Origin: Streptomyces sp. ISL-87
GTDB taxonomy: Bacteria > Actinomycetota > Actinomycetes > Streptomycetales > Streptomycetaceae
Assembly: GCF_018614095.1 (NCBI RefSeq)
Contig: NZ_JAGGOY010000036.1
Location: 60,667 to 124,666 of the forward strand
DNA length: 64,000 bases
Reading direction: 5' to 3'
Part shown: positions 14,616-22,526 of the stretch, piece after piece
Layout: every line of letters starts with the position of its first letter
Position numbering within the stretch: the first letter of the stretch is position 1
Program-made: the position numbers and the translations under genes
The notes under the pieces: model-generated
Databases searched by the model: none
What the model saw: only the letters and a program-made list of their open reading frames with translations
Told to the model about the DNA's origin: nothing

Positions 14616-15595
14616 TCGTCGCCCGCCTGCTTCCGCAGTTCCGTCGCCAGCTCGTACAGCCCGGCCAGGTCCATCCCCGCGCCGAGCAGCGGGAGTTCGT
14701 ACGTCGGCACGTCCAGCCCCTCCAGTACGGTGCGCTGCGCGCGCTCCAGCTCCACCCGGCTCGCGTGCTCGGCGGCCTGCGTGATCAGCGGGTCCACCAG
14801 CCGCTCCGCCAGGCCCCCGCGCCGCGCGCCGCCCAGGCCCGCCCGGGACAGCGCCCGGGCCACCTCGGCGCGGCGCTCGCCGGCCGCGGCGCGCAGGGCG
14901 TCCTCGTCGAGGTGGTGCGGCCGCACCATGTTGACCACGACCCGTCCCACGGGCAGCCCGGCCTCCTGGAGCTCCGCGATCCCGTCGGCGGTCTCCTGTA
15001 CGGGCATCTCCTCCAGCAGGGTGACCAGGTGGACGGCCGTCTCAGGGGACTTGAGCACCTTCATGACGGCCTGCGCCTGGTTGTGGATCGGCCCGAACCG
15101 GGCGAGCCCGGCCACCTCGTCGTTGACGTTGAGGAAGCGGGTGATCCGCCCGGTCGGCGGGGCGTCCATGATCACGTGGTCGTAGGCGAACCGGCCGGCC
15201 TTGTCCTTGCGCCGCACCGCCTCGCACGCCTTGCCGGTCAGGAGCACGTCCCGCAGCCCTGGCGCGATGGTCGTCGCGAAGTCGATCGCGCCGAGCTTCT
15301 TGAGTGCGCGGCCGGCCGAGCCGAGCTTGTAGAACATCTGGAGGTAGTCGAGGAGCGCCCGTTCGGCGTCGATGGCGAGTGCGTAGACCTCGCCGCCCCC
15401 GCCGGGCGCGACCGCGATCTTCCGCTCTTCGTACGGGAGTGCCTCAGCCCCGAAGAGCTGTGCGATCCCTTGTCTCCCCTCGACTTCCACGAGAAGAGTC
15501 CGCCTGCCCTCGCGTGCGAGGGCGAGCGCGAGTGCCGCGGCGACCGTGGTCTTGCCGGTGCCGCCCTTGCCGCTGACCACCTGGAGCCTGCTCAC
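14612..15595 (-). CDS. ArsA-like (anion-transport/GET3-type) ATPase, first of pair
   Basis: 327 residues from the GTG at 15595, which places the P-loop GKGGTGKTT at residues 9-17, as usual for this family. VIMDAPPTGRITRFL is the switch II region. It lacks the insertion seen in its partner and is about 100 residues shorter. The frame is open upstream to 15712, but that part has no family match. First gene of a two-gene unit with the ATPase at 13308-14615 (4-base overlap). Function is not established; a chaperone or targeting role is the family precedent. Confidence 0.85.
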   Translation of the reverse strand: MSRLQVVSGKGGTGKTTVAAALALALAREGRRTLLVEVEGRQGIAQLFGAEALPYEERKIAVAPGGGGEVYALAIDAERALLDYLQMFYKLGSAGRALKKLGAIDFATTIAPGLRDVLLTGKACEAVRRKDKAGRFAYDHVIMDAPPTGRITRFLNVNDEVAGLARFGPIHNQAQAVMKVLKSPETAVHLVTLLEEMPVQETADGIAELQEAGLPVGRVVVNMVRPHHLDEDALRAAAGERRAEVARALSRAGLGGARRGGLAERLVDPLITQAAEHASRVELERAQRTVLEGLDVPTYELPLLGAGMDLAGLYELATELRKQAGDE

Positions 15596-15667
15596 AGCGA
15601 CCGAGCCTAACGAGTCGTCCCTCGGGCCGCGCATGAGCCCCACACGACAGGCACTACCCTCGCTCCC

Positions 15668-15829
15668 ATGACCAAGAAGTTCGAATATGCGACGGTCCCG
15701 CTGCTGGTCCACGCCACCAAGCAGATCCTGGACACCTGGGGCGAGGACGGCTGGGAGCTCGTCCAGGTCGTGCCCGGCCCGAACAACCCCGAGCAGCTCG
15801 TGGCGTACCTCAAGCGGGAGAAGGCATGA
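15668..15829 (+). CDS. DUF4177-like small protein
   Basis: 53 residues, ATG at 15668, ending in a TGA that overlaps the next start (ATGA). The sequence TKKFEYATVPLLVHATKQIL plus WGEDGWELVQVV is typical of the DUF4177 family (a compact beta-alpha-beta protein, with a GWELV core). The function of the family is unknown. Coupled translation with the RidA-like gene and the position opposite the ArsA-like pair are conserved context in Streptomyces as I recall. About 70 bases separate it from the divergent ATPase gene. Confidence 0.88.
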   Translation: MTKKFEYATVPLLVHATKQILDTWGEDGWELVQVVPGPNNPEQLVAYLKREKA

Positions 15830-16296
15830 GCGCCGTAGAGGCGAAGCTGGCCGAGCTCGGCCTCACCCTGCCGGAGGTTGTCCCGCCGCTGGCCGCGTAC
15901 CAGCCGGCCGTGCGGTCGGGCGCGTACGTGTTCACCGCGGGCCAGCTCCCGATGGTCAAGGGCAGCATGCCGGTCACCGGCAAGGTCGGCGCCGAGGTCT
16001 CGGCGGAGCAGGCCAAGGAGCTGGCCGCGATCTGCGCGCTGAACGCCCTGGCCGCGGTGAAGTCCGTCGTGGGTGACCTCGACAAGATCGCCCGCGTCGT
16101 GAAGGTCGTCGGCTTCGTCGCCTCGGCCCCTGACTTCACCGCCCAGCCGGGCGTGCTGAACGGTGCGAGCGAGCTGCTGGGCGAGGTCCTCGGCGACAAG
16201 GGCGTCCACGCCCGCAGCGCGGTCGGCGTGGCGGTCCTCCCGCTGGACGCCCCGGTCGAGGTCGAGATCCAGGTCGAGCTGGTCGAGGGCGCCTGA
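15826..16296 (+). CDS. RidA-family (YjgF) deaminase-like protein
   Basis: 156 residues, the usual length for the longer RidA/YjgF/UK114 branch. The family hydrolyses reactive enamine/imine intermediates. The fold-defining segments are YVFTAGQLPMVKG near residue 35-47, CALNALAAVKSVVGDLDKIA at ~65-85 and VGVAVLPLDAPVEVEIQ at the end. The C-terminal Arg and Glu positions of classic RidA are not obvious, so enzyme activity may differ. Its ATG overlaps the stop of the DUF4177 gene. Confidence 0.88.
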   Translation: MSAVEAKLAELGLTLPEVVPPLAAYQPAVRSGAYVFTAGQLPMVKGSMPVTGKVGAEVSAEQAKELAAICALNALAAVKSVVGDLDKIARVVKVVGFVASAPDFTAQPGVLNGASELLGEVLGDKGVHARSAVGVAVLPLDAPVEVEIQVELVEGA

Positions 16297-16647
16297 CCTT
16301 CGCCTGACCTTCGCAGGGGCCGGACCGGTCCACCGGGCGCGCCGCCACTGCCGGGGCGCTGCCCCTGGGCCCTCGCGCCTCGAACGCCGGCGGGGCTGGA
16401 TCCTCCGGCCCGGCCAGCGTTCGCGCGCGGGCCCGGGCGGAGTCCGGTTCCGCGGAGGGGGCGGGGCGGGGGAACAGCCCCCCGCATCGGCCCATTGGCG
16501 GCTTGGCCGCATGCCTGTCGGCGGCTTCTCCGCTGGGTCTGATTGGCGGCTTGGCCGCTGGGCCTGTCGGCGGCTTCGCCGCTGGGCTCGGCGGCTTCGC
16601 CGCAGGGGGCTCTCGAACATCGGGCCGGATGGCCGTAGCATCCCGCC
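16297..16647. repeat. Intergenic region with dispersed element and GCGGCTTSGCCGC hairpin repeats
   Basis: No gene is seen. The left half (about 16336-16420) contains, inverted, the GC-rich dispersed sequence also seen at 35851-35901 (CCAGCCCCGCCGGCGTT then GAGGCG and GGGGC/GCCCC arms). The right half (16496-16609) has five imperfect copies of a small hairpin GGCGGCTTGGCCGCTGGG / GGCGGCTTCGCCGCTGGG. Such elements may act as terminators or be inert repeats. Confidence 0.7.
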
Positions 16648-17556
16648 ATGCCGAATGGTCAGCACAGCCAGCCGCCGAAGCCCGCCGCCACCCCCGGCGG
16701 GCAGTGGTACCCCCCGGAGTGGCCTGACCGTATTCGCGCGCTCGCGGACGGCTCTCTCACCCCCGTCCTCCCCAAACGCGCGGCCACGGTGATGCTGCTC
16801 CGCGACACACCCGCCGGGCCCGCCGTGCACATGCTGCGCCGCCGCACCTCCATGGCCTTCGCCGGCGGCGCGTACGCCTACCCCGGCGGCGGTGTCGACC
16901 CCCGCGACGAGGAGCACCTCATCGGCTGGGCCGGTCCGACCCGGGACGACTGGGCGGCACGCCTCGGCACGGACCCCCGTACCGCCCAGGCCATCGTCTG
17001 CGGAGCCGTCCGCGAGACCTTCGAGGAGGCCGGCGTACTCCTCGCGGGCGAGACCCCGGACACCGTCGTCGGCGACACCACCGCCGACGACTGGGAGGCC
17101 GACCGCCAGGCCCTCGTGGGCCGTGAGCTGTCGTTCGCCGAGTTCCTGGACCGCCGCGGCCTGCTCCTGCGCTCCGACCTGCTCGGAGCGTGGGCCCGCT
17201 GGATCACCCCCGAGTTCGAGCCGCGCCGCTACGACACCTGGTTCTTCGTCGCCGCCCTCCCGGAGGGCCAGCGCACCCGCAACGCCTCCACCGAGGCCGA
17301 CCGGACCGTCTGGATCCGCCCGGCGGACGCCGCGGACGGCTACGACAAGGGCGAGCTGCTGATGATGCCGCCCACCATCTCCACCCTGCGCTCCCTGGAG
17401 CCCTACGAGAGGGCCGCCGACGCCCTCGCCGGGGCCGTTGCCCAGGACCTCACTCCCGTCCTCGCCCAGGCCGCGCTGGAGGGCGGGGAAGTGGTGCTCA
17501 GCTGGCCGGGCCACGACGAATTCACCAAGCGCGTCCGCCTGGGAGGCCCCGCATGA
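16648..17556 (+). CDS. Nudix hydrolase, NUDT19/RX-type
   Basis: 302 residues. The Nudix fold begins at ATVMLLRDTPAGPAVHMLRR. The catalytic box is split by an insertion, GGGVDPRD then GAVRETFEEAGVLL, which is the style of the large NUDT19-like CoA-ester/ADP-ribose pyrophosphatases. The C-terminal part (~170-300) is the helical domain typical of this branch. The likely reaction is hydrolysis of a nucleoside-diphosphate-linked substrate, but the exact substrate is unknown. Its stop overlaps the start of the MBL hydrolase (ATGA), so they form an operon. Confidence 0.88.
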   Translation: MPNGQHSQPPKPAATPGGQWYPPEWPDRIRALADGSLTPVLPKRAATVMLLRDTPAGPAVHMLRRRTSMAFAGGAYAYPGGGVDPRDEEHLIGWAGPTRDDWAARLGTDPRTAQAIVCGAVRETFEEAGVLLAGETPDTVVGDTTADDWEADRQALVGRELSFAEFLDRRGLLLRSDLLGAWARWITPEFEPRRYDTWFFVAALPEGQRTRNASTEADRTVWIRPADAADGYDKGELLMMPPTISTLRSLEPYERAADALAGAVAQDLTPVLAQAALEGGEVVLSWPGHDEFTKRVRLGGPA

Positions 17557-18398
17557 CCAACGCCGCCGCACTCCCCGGCCAGCCGCGCGGAATGGTCACC
17601 TCCGGGCCCGCCACCGCCCGCGCGGTCAACATCCTGGCCCCCAACGCCTCCGCCATGACCCTGGACGGCACCAACACCTGGCTGGTCTCGGAGCCCGGGT
17701 CCACCGAAGCCGTCGTCATCGACCCCGGCCCGCTGGACGACGTACATCTGCGCGCGGTGATCGCCACCGCCGAGGAGGCGGGCAAGCGGGTCGCCCTGAC
17801 CCTCCTCACCCACGGCCACCCCGACCACGCCGAGGGCGCCGCCCGCTTCGCCGAGCTCACCCGCACCAACGTCCGCGCCCTCGACCCCGCCCTGCGCCTC
17901 GGCGACGAGGGCCTGGCCGCCGGGGACGTGATCCGCACCGGGGGCCTGGAGCTGCGCGTGGTCCCGACCCCCGGCCACACCTCCGACTCGCTCTGCTTCC
18001 ACCTGCCCGCCGACCGGGCCGTCCTCACCGGCGACACCATCCTCGGCCGCGGCACCACCGTCGTCGCCCACCCCGACGGCCGCCTCGGCGACTACCTGGA
18101 CTCCCTGCGCCGCCTGCGCTCCCTCACCGTTGACGACGGGGTCCACACGGTCCTCCCCGGCCACGGGCCGGTCCTGGAGGACGCCCAGGGCGTCGTCGAG
18201 TACTACCTCGCCCACCGCGCCCACCGGCTCGCCCAGGTCGAGACCGCGGTCGAGAACGGCTTCACCACCCCTGCGGCCGTCGTCGCCCAGGTCTACGCGG
18301 ACGTGGACCGCTCCCTGTGGCCGGCCGCGGAATGGTCCGTCCGCGCCCAGCTGGAGTACCTTCAAGATCACGGACTGATCCCGGGGGGTCCCGAATGA
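17553..18398 (+). CDS. Metallo-beta-lactamase-fold hydrolase (LACTB2-like)
   Basis: 281 residues with the full metal-binding set: LLTHGHPDHAEGA (HxHxDH), PTPGHTSDSLCF, LTGDTILGRG and LPGHGPV. The length and C-terminal winged-helix-like tail (~220-281) match LACTB2/RNase-like MBL proteins, known to cut single-stranded RNA in animals, though bacterial members are mostly untested. It sits between a Nudix gene and a small membrane gene, with 4-base overlaps on both sides. No signal peptide, so cytoplasmic. Confidence 0.9.
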   Translation: MTNAAALPGQPRGMVTSGPATARAVNILAPNASAMTLDGTNTWLVSEPGSTEAVVIDPGPLDDVHLRAVIATAEEAGKRVALTLLTHGHPDHAEGAARFAELTRTNVRALDPALRLGDEGLAAGDVIRTGGLELRVVPTPGHTSDSLCFHLPADRAVLTGDTILGRGTTVVAHPDGRLGDYLDSLRRLRSLTVDDGVHTVLPGHGPVLEDAQGVVEYYLAHRAHRLAQVETAVENGFTTPAAVVAQVYADVDRSLWPAAEWSVRAQLEYLQDHGLIPGGPE

Positions 18399-18682
18399 AC
18401 ACGCTGTTCCTGCTGCTCGCGCTGATCGCCACGACCGGCTGGATCACCTCGACGGTCGCCCTGCGCCTGAAGGCCCTGGAGCGCAGGGCGGACGGGCTGG
18501 AACGCCGCCTGGGACTGGTCCTGGACCACTTCGGCATCGAGGAGCCGGAGCCGGCCGGGCTGGACGACGTACGGGCCCTGGTCCGCGACGGCCGCACGGT
18601 CGAGGCCATCCGCGACTACCGCCGGCTCACGGGCGCGGGCCTGGCCGAGGCCAAGCAGGCGGTCGAGGCGCTGTCCGTCTAG
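18395..18682 (+). CDS. Small membrane protein with ribosomal L7/L12 C-terminal-like domain
   Basis: 95 residues. One N-terminal transmembrane helix (~2-22) is followed by a short amphipathic region and then residues ~55-95, RDGRTVEAIRDYRRLTGAGL and AEAKQAVEALS, which look like the C-terminal domain of ribosomal protein L7/L12. That domain is also found alone in several actinomycete proteins. Start overlaps the MBL gene stop (ATGA). Third gene of the Nudix-MBL operon. Function unknown. Confidence 0.85.
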   Translation: MNTLFLLLALIATTGWITSTVALRLKALERRADGLERRLGLVLDHFGIEEPEPAGLDDVRALVRDGRTVEAIRDYRRLTGAGLAEAKQAVEALSV

Positions 18683-18741
18683 CTCTAGCGGGACCCGGCG
18701 GGCCTGGCGAGACCCGGCGGCCCAGGGGATGTCCGGCGGGC

Positions 18742-19560
18742 CTAGCGGGACGTCTTGGTCCCGTGCTCGGCCGTGTACTCGTCCGCGAGCCACGGCCCGA
18801 GGTCCTCGGTGTACTCGCGCAGTACGGCCGGGTCCGCGGCCGGATCCAGCGCCACGGCGGCCGCGGCCCGCATTTGCGCCGCGCGCTCGGGGTAGTACCG
18901 GCCGAAGATCTCCGCGGACTCGGCGAGGTCGCTCGTCCAGCCGCCCCACTTCGGCATGACCAGCGTGAACCCGGTGCGCACCAGGTGCCGCGAGAAGGCG
19001 CGGCTCAGCTTCCGGTACTCGTCGGGCGTCGAAGCCGCCTGCGCCCTGGCCCGCCATCTGGGGAGTACGTCGGCCAGGGTGCCGTTGGTCTCCCGGGCGA
19101 GCAGGCTGTCCGGGCGGTACCGGGGCAGGTGCTCGGCCAGGTCCGCGCCGAGCAGCGGGGTGCAGAGGCAGGCGAGGAACCAGCCCAGGTCGAAACGTTC
19201 CTGCTCGCTCAGCAGGGCGTCCTTGCCGTACAGCAGGATGCCGACTCCGTCGATCTCCGGGAAGTCCTCGTCGAGCCCGCGCGCCAGCACCTCGGCGATG
19301 TCGCGGTCCTCGTCGGCGGGCTCGTGGTGCAGGGCGAGCAGCAGGTCGAGGTCGGACCGCCCGGGCCGGGCCGTGCCGCGGGGTACGGACCCGTACAGGT
19401 AGGCGCTGTGCAGCCGCCGCCCGTGCGCCTCGGCGATCCGGCTCCGCGCGGCGCCGACCACGCTCGCGAACTCGGCCTGGACCCGCCCGAGGGACCCCTC
19501 CCGCTCGAAGTAGCCGTACGCGTCGAGTCCGCTGTGCTCCATGCCCCCACTGTGCTCCAT
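18742..19560 (-). CDS. Aminoglycoside-adenylyltransferase-like nucleotidyltransferase
   Basis: About 272 residues. Residues ~48-70 hold the polymerase-beta-type nucleotidyltransferase motif (YLYGSVPRGTARPGRSDLDL: GS...SDLDL with two metal Asps). A third acidic position fits EIDGVGILL. The helical C-terminal half resembles ANT(3'')/kanamycin-nucleotidyltransferase-like proteins, but resistance function cannot be inferred. An 18-base direct repeat at the 5' end gives two in-frame ATGs (19560 and 19542), so the true start is uncertain by six residues. Stands alone between the L12-like gene and crp. Confidence 0.8.
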   Translation of the reverse strand: MEHSGGMEHSGLDAYGYFEREGSLGRVQAEFASVVGAARSRIAEAHGRRLHSAYLYGSVPRGTARPGRSDLDLLLALHHEPADEDRDIAEVLARGLDEDFPEIDGVGILLYGKDALLSEQERFDLGWFLACLCTPLLGADLAEHLPRYRPDSLLARETNGTLADVLPRWRARAQAASTPDEYRKLSRAFSRHLVRTGFTLVMPKWGGWTSDLAESAEIFGRYYPERAAQMRAAAAVALDPAADPAVLREYTEDLGPWLADEYTAEHGTKTSR

Positions 19561-19767
19561 GCCTCCACTGTGCCGTTCCCCCGGCCGGGGCTGAAGGCCG
19601 AACGCCTGCCGCTGCCCCGTTTCCCCTGCGGGTCTCCGTCGCGCCTCGACCACAGGCCGGCGGCCGGCGGTTCGGGGGTTCGGCCAGGAAACGCGAAGGG
19701 GCCCCGCCCAGGTGGGCAGGACCCCGTCACAGAGCCAAGGGCCGTCAGGCCGAGGCCACGGCCGGCG

Positions 19768-20442
19768 TCAGCGGGACCGCTTCGCCAGTCGCTCCACGTC
19801 CAGCAGGATCACCGCGCGGGCCTCCAGCCGGAGCCACCCGCGGCCCGCGAAGTCGGCGAGGGCCTTGTTCACCGTCTCGCGCGACGCGCCGACGAGCTGG
19901 GCCAGCTCCTCCTGCGTGAGGTCGTGCACGACGTGGATGCCCTCTTCCGACTGCACACCGAACCGGCGCGACAGGTCCAGCAGTGCCCGGGCGACACGCC
20001 CCGGCACATCGGAGAAGACCAGGTCGGACATCTGGTCGTTGGTCTTGCGCAGGCGCCGGGCCACCGCGCGCAGCAGCGCGGTCGCGACCTCGGGCCGGGC
20101 GTTGAGCCAGGGCTGGAGGTCGCCGTGGCCGAGGCCGAGCAGCTTGACCTCGGTCAGCGCCGTGGCCGTGGCGGTGCGCGGACCCGGGTCGAACAGCGAC
20201 AGCTCGCCGATCAGCTCGCCGGGGCCGAGGACGGCCAGCATGTTCTCGCGGCCGTCGGGGGAGGTGCGGTGCAGCTTCACCTTGCCCTCGGTCACGACAT
20301 ACAGCCGGTCACCGGGGTCGCCCTCGTGGAACAGGGCGTCACCGCGTGCGAGGGTCACCTCGCCCATGGAGGCGCGGAGCTCCGCGGCCTGCTCGTCATC
20401 GAGCGCCGCGAAGAGCGGGGCGCGCCGCAGAACGTCGTCCAC
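19768..20442 (-). CDS. crp: cAMP receptor protein Crp
   Basis: 224 residues, matching the actinomycete Crp that controls germination, secondary metabolism and central carbon genes. The cyclic-nucleotide domain spans ~5-115, with phosphate-binding cassette GELSLFDPGPRTATA (79-93, Arg 89). The long dimer helix is at ~115-140. The winged HTH is at ~170-210 (LTQEELAQLVGASRETVNKA). It is divergent from nth with ~185 bases between starts, as in other Streptomyces. This is the housekeeping paralogue of the island regulator at 4149-4793. Confidence 0.95.
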   Translation of the reverse strand: MDDVLRRAPLFAALDDEQAAELRASMGEVTLARGDALFHEGDPGDRLYVVTEGKVKLHRTSPDGRENMLAVLGPGELIGELSLFDPGPRTATATALTEVKLLGLGHGDLQPWLNARPEVATALLRAVARRLRKTNDQMSDLVFSDVPGRVARALLDLSRRFGVQSEEGIHVVHDLTQEELAQLVGASRETVNKALADFAGRGWLRLEARAVILLDVERLAKRSR

Positions 20443-20626
20443 GAGTCTCTCTCCTATGTCGACCAGCTCCAGGGGACCGTGCTCCCCATTTTGCCGGACG
20501 GCTCAAACAGTGCGATCAATCACAAGGATGCCGGACGTACGGGTGTGCTGTGCGGCGAGAGGCCAATCGGGGTGGTGTTACCTGAGGTCCGGGCCGCGTG
20601 TCAGTGCCCGGCCTTAGGCTGGTCGG

Positions 20627-21571
20627 GTGTCCAACAAGCCGGTGAGAGCACAGGCCAAGGGGTCCGCAGGAGTGACGGCGGCCCATAATTCAGCCGTGGG
20701 CGAACAGACCTCCACGGAGGTGCCCGAGAAGATCCAGTCCAGCCCGGAGGGCAAAGCTTCGGCCAAGAAACCGAAGCCCGTGAAGGCTCCGAGGCCGGAA
20801 TCCCGCCTCGCGATGATCCGCCGGGCCCGCCGGATCAACCGGGAACTGGCCGAGGTGTACCCGTACGCCCATCCGGAGCTGGACTTCCGCAATCCCTTCG
20901 AGCTCCTCGTCGCGACCGTCCTGTCCGCGCAGACCACCGACCTGCGGGTGAACCAGACGACCCCGGCCCTCTTCGCCGCGTACCCGACCCCGGAGGACAT
21001 GGCGGCGGCGGTTCCCGAGGATCTGGAGGAGCTCATCCGGCCGACCGGGTTCTTCCGGGCGAAGTCGAGGGCCCTTCTCGGCCTCTCCCAGGCCATCCGG
21101 GACAACTTCGGCGGCGAGGTTCCGGGCCGCCTAGAGGACCTGGTGACCCTCCCCGGAGTCGGCCGCAAGACCGCCAACGTCGTCCTCGGCAACGCCTTCG
21201 GTGTCCCGGGGATCACCGTGGACACCCACTTCGGGCGGCTCGTCCGCCGCTGGAAGTGGACCGAGCAGGAGGACCCGGAGAAGGTCGAGGCGGAGATCTG
21301 CGCGATCTTCCCGAAGAGCGAGTGGACGATGCTCTCGCACCGCGTCGTCTTCCACGGCCGCCGGATCTGCCACTCCCGCAAGCCCGCCTGCGGCGCCTGC
21401 CCGATCGCCCCGCTCTGCCCGGCGTACGGGGAGGGCGAGACCGACCCGGAGAAGGCGAAGAAGCTGCTCAAGTACGAGAAGGGCGGCCAGCCGGGCCAGC
21501 GGCTGAGCCCGCCGCCGGACTACCCGGGCCTGCCGGCCCCGGCGCTGGGCGGCGAGCCGGCGGCGCCCTGA
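20627..21571 (+). CDS. nth: Endonuclease III (base-excision repair glycosylase/AP lyase)
   Basis: 314 residues that remove oxidised pyrimidines and nick the abasic site. The helix-hairpin-helix [14 protein letters not shown] carries the catalytic Lys, and [10 protein letters not shown] carries the catalytic Asp. The four iron-sulfur cysteines (C-x6-C-x2-C-x5-C) lie in [17 protein letters not shown]. Compared with E. coli Nth there is a ~60-residue Lys/Pro-rich N-terminal extension and a Pro-rich tail. GTG at 20627 is the first in-frame start; in-frame starts further in would shorten the extension. Adjacent to crp and a Nudix gene. Confidence 0.93.
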   Translation: MSNKPVRAQAKGSAGVTAAHNSAVGEQTSTEVPEKIQSSPEGKASAKKPKPVKAPRPESRLAMIRRARRINRELAEVYPYAHPELDFRNPFELLVATVLSAQTTDLRVNQTTPALFAAYPTPEDMAAAVPEDLEELIRPTGFFRAKSRALLGLSQAIRDNFGGEVPGRLEDLVTLPGVGRKTANVVLGNAFGVPGITVDTHFGRLVRRWKWTEQEDPEKVEAEICAIFPKSEWTMLSHRVVFHGRRICHSRKPACGACPIAPLCPAYGEGETDPEKAKKLLKYEKGGQPGQRLSPPPDYPGLPAPALGGEPAAP

Positions 21572-21586
21572 GCCGAGGGCACAGGC

Positions 21587-21651
21587 GGCGCAGCCAGCAC
21601 AGCCGGTACGGAGAGCGCAGCCAGCGCAGCCAGCACAGCCAGCACAGAGCA
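21587..21651. repeat. Short tandem repeat (CAGC-rich) after nth
   Basis: The gap between nth and the next gene has imperfect tandem copies of GCGCAGCCAGCACAGCC-like units (AGCCAGC and AGCACAG blocks). No palindrome is evident. It is probably a slippage-prone, length-variable intergenic repeat. Confidence 0.65.
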
Positions 21652-21748
21652 CGAAGCACTGCCCGGGCCGCCGTTCGGTGGCTCGCGAAGGAACGAATCC
21701 GGCCACAGGCTGCGTTGTGCCGGTGTCGGGAAACGACAGGGAGCAGGG

Positions 21749-22522
21749 GTGCCTATGACGCGCGGGACGCGGGACGACAGTGTGGCCGGGACGGCCCGGA
21801 GGGCCGCGTCGTCGGCGCCACCGGCGCAGAGCAAGCAGAACGGGGCCCCGCGCGGCGGTATCGACGTCAGCACCCACGGTCTCCCCGGCTGGCTCGACCC
21901 CGTCGTCGAGGCGGCCCGCACCGTCCGGCCGACCCAGCTGAGCCGCTTCCTGCCCCCCGAGGACGGCCGGGGCCGCCAGTCGGCGGTGCTGATCCTCTTC
22001 GGCGAGGGCCCCCGCGGCCCCGAGCTGCTCCTCCAGGAGCGCGCCGGCAGCCTCCGCTCGCACCCCGGCCAGCCCTCCTTCCCCGGTGGCGCCCTCGACC
22101 CGGAGGACGGCGATCCGCACACCACCGGCCCGCTGCGCGCCGCCCTGCGCGAGGCGGAGGAGGAAACCGGCCTGGATCCCGCCGGTGTCCAGCTGTTCGG
22201 GGTTCTGCCCCGCCTCTACATCCCGGTCAGCGAGTTCGTCGTGACCCCGGTGCTCGGCTGGTGGCGCACCCCCAGCCCGGTCGGCGTCGTGGACCCGGCC
22301 GAGACGGCCCGGGTCTTCACGGTTCCCGTGGCGGATCTCACGAATCCCGATCATCGGGTGACGGTCGTTCACCCAAGTGGCCACCAGGGTGCGGGCTTCA
22401 CCGTCGAATCGGCTCTGGTCTGGGGTTTTACCGCCGGAGTCATCGACCGGATCCTGCATTTCGCGGGCTGGGAGCAGCCCTGGGACCGTACCCGTCAGGT
22501 CCCGCTCGACTGGCGCGCATGA
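21749..22522 (+). CDS. Nudix hydrolase, coenzyme A pyrophosphatase type
   Basis: 257 residues. The N-terminal ~40 residues are low complexity. The Nudix domain (~70-220) has AVLILFGEGPRGPELLLQER, the UPF0035/CoA signature near LRSHPGQPSFPGGALD, and the Nudix box GGALDPED...REAEEETGLDP. Together these indicate a CoA-diphosphatase like YeaB/NudL, releasing 4'-phosphopantetheine and 3',5'-ADP from CoA. The start may be GTG 21749 or ATG 21755; both have purine-rich sequence upstream. The end is 5 bases before the protease gene, so the two are probably co-transcribed. Confidence 0.9.
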   Translation: MPMTRGTRDDSVAGTARRAASSAPPAQSKQNGAPRGGIDVSTHGLPGWLDPVVEAARTVRPTQLSRFLPPEDGRGRQSAVLILFGEGPRGPELLLQERAGSLRSHPGQPSFPGGALDPEDGDPHTTGPLRAALREAEEETGLDPAGVQLFGVLPRLYIPVSEFVVTPVLGWWRTPSPVGVVDPAETARVFTVPVADLTNPDHRVTVVHPSGHQGAGFTVESALVWGFTAGVIDRILHFAGWEQPWDRTRQVPLDWRA

Positions 22523-22526
22523 GACG

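Noticed and set aside
13308..15595. Arsenic resistance operon suggested by ArsA-like ATPases
   Set aside because: No arsB, arsC, arsR or arsenite-binding Cys pattern is nearby; the pair is a conserved wblA neighbour.
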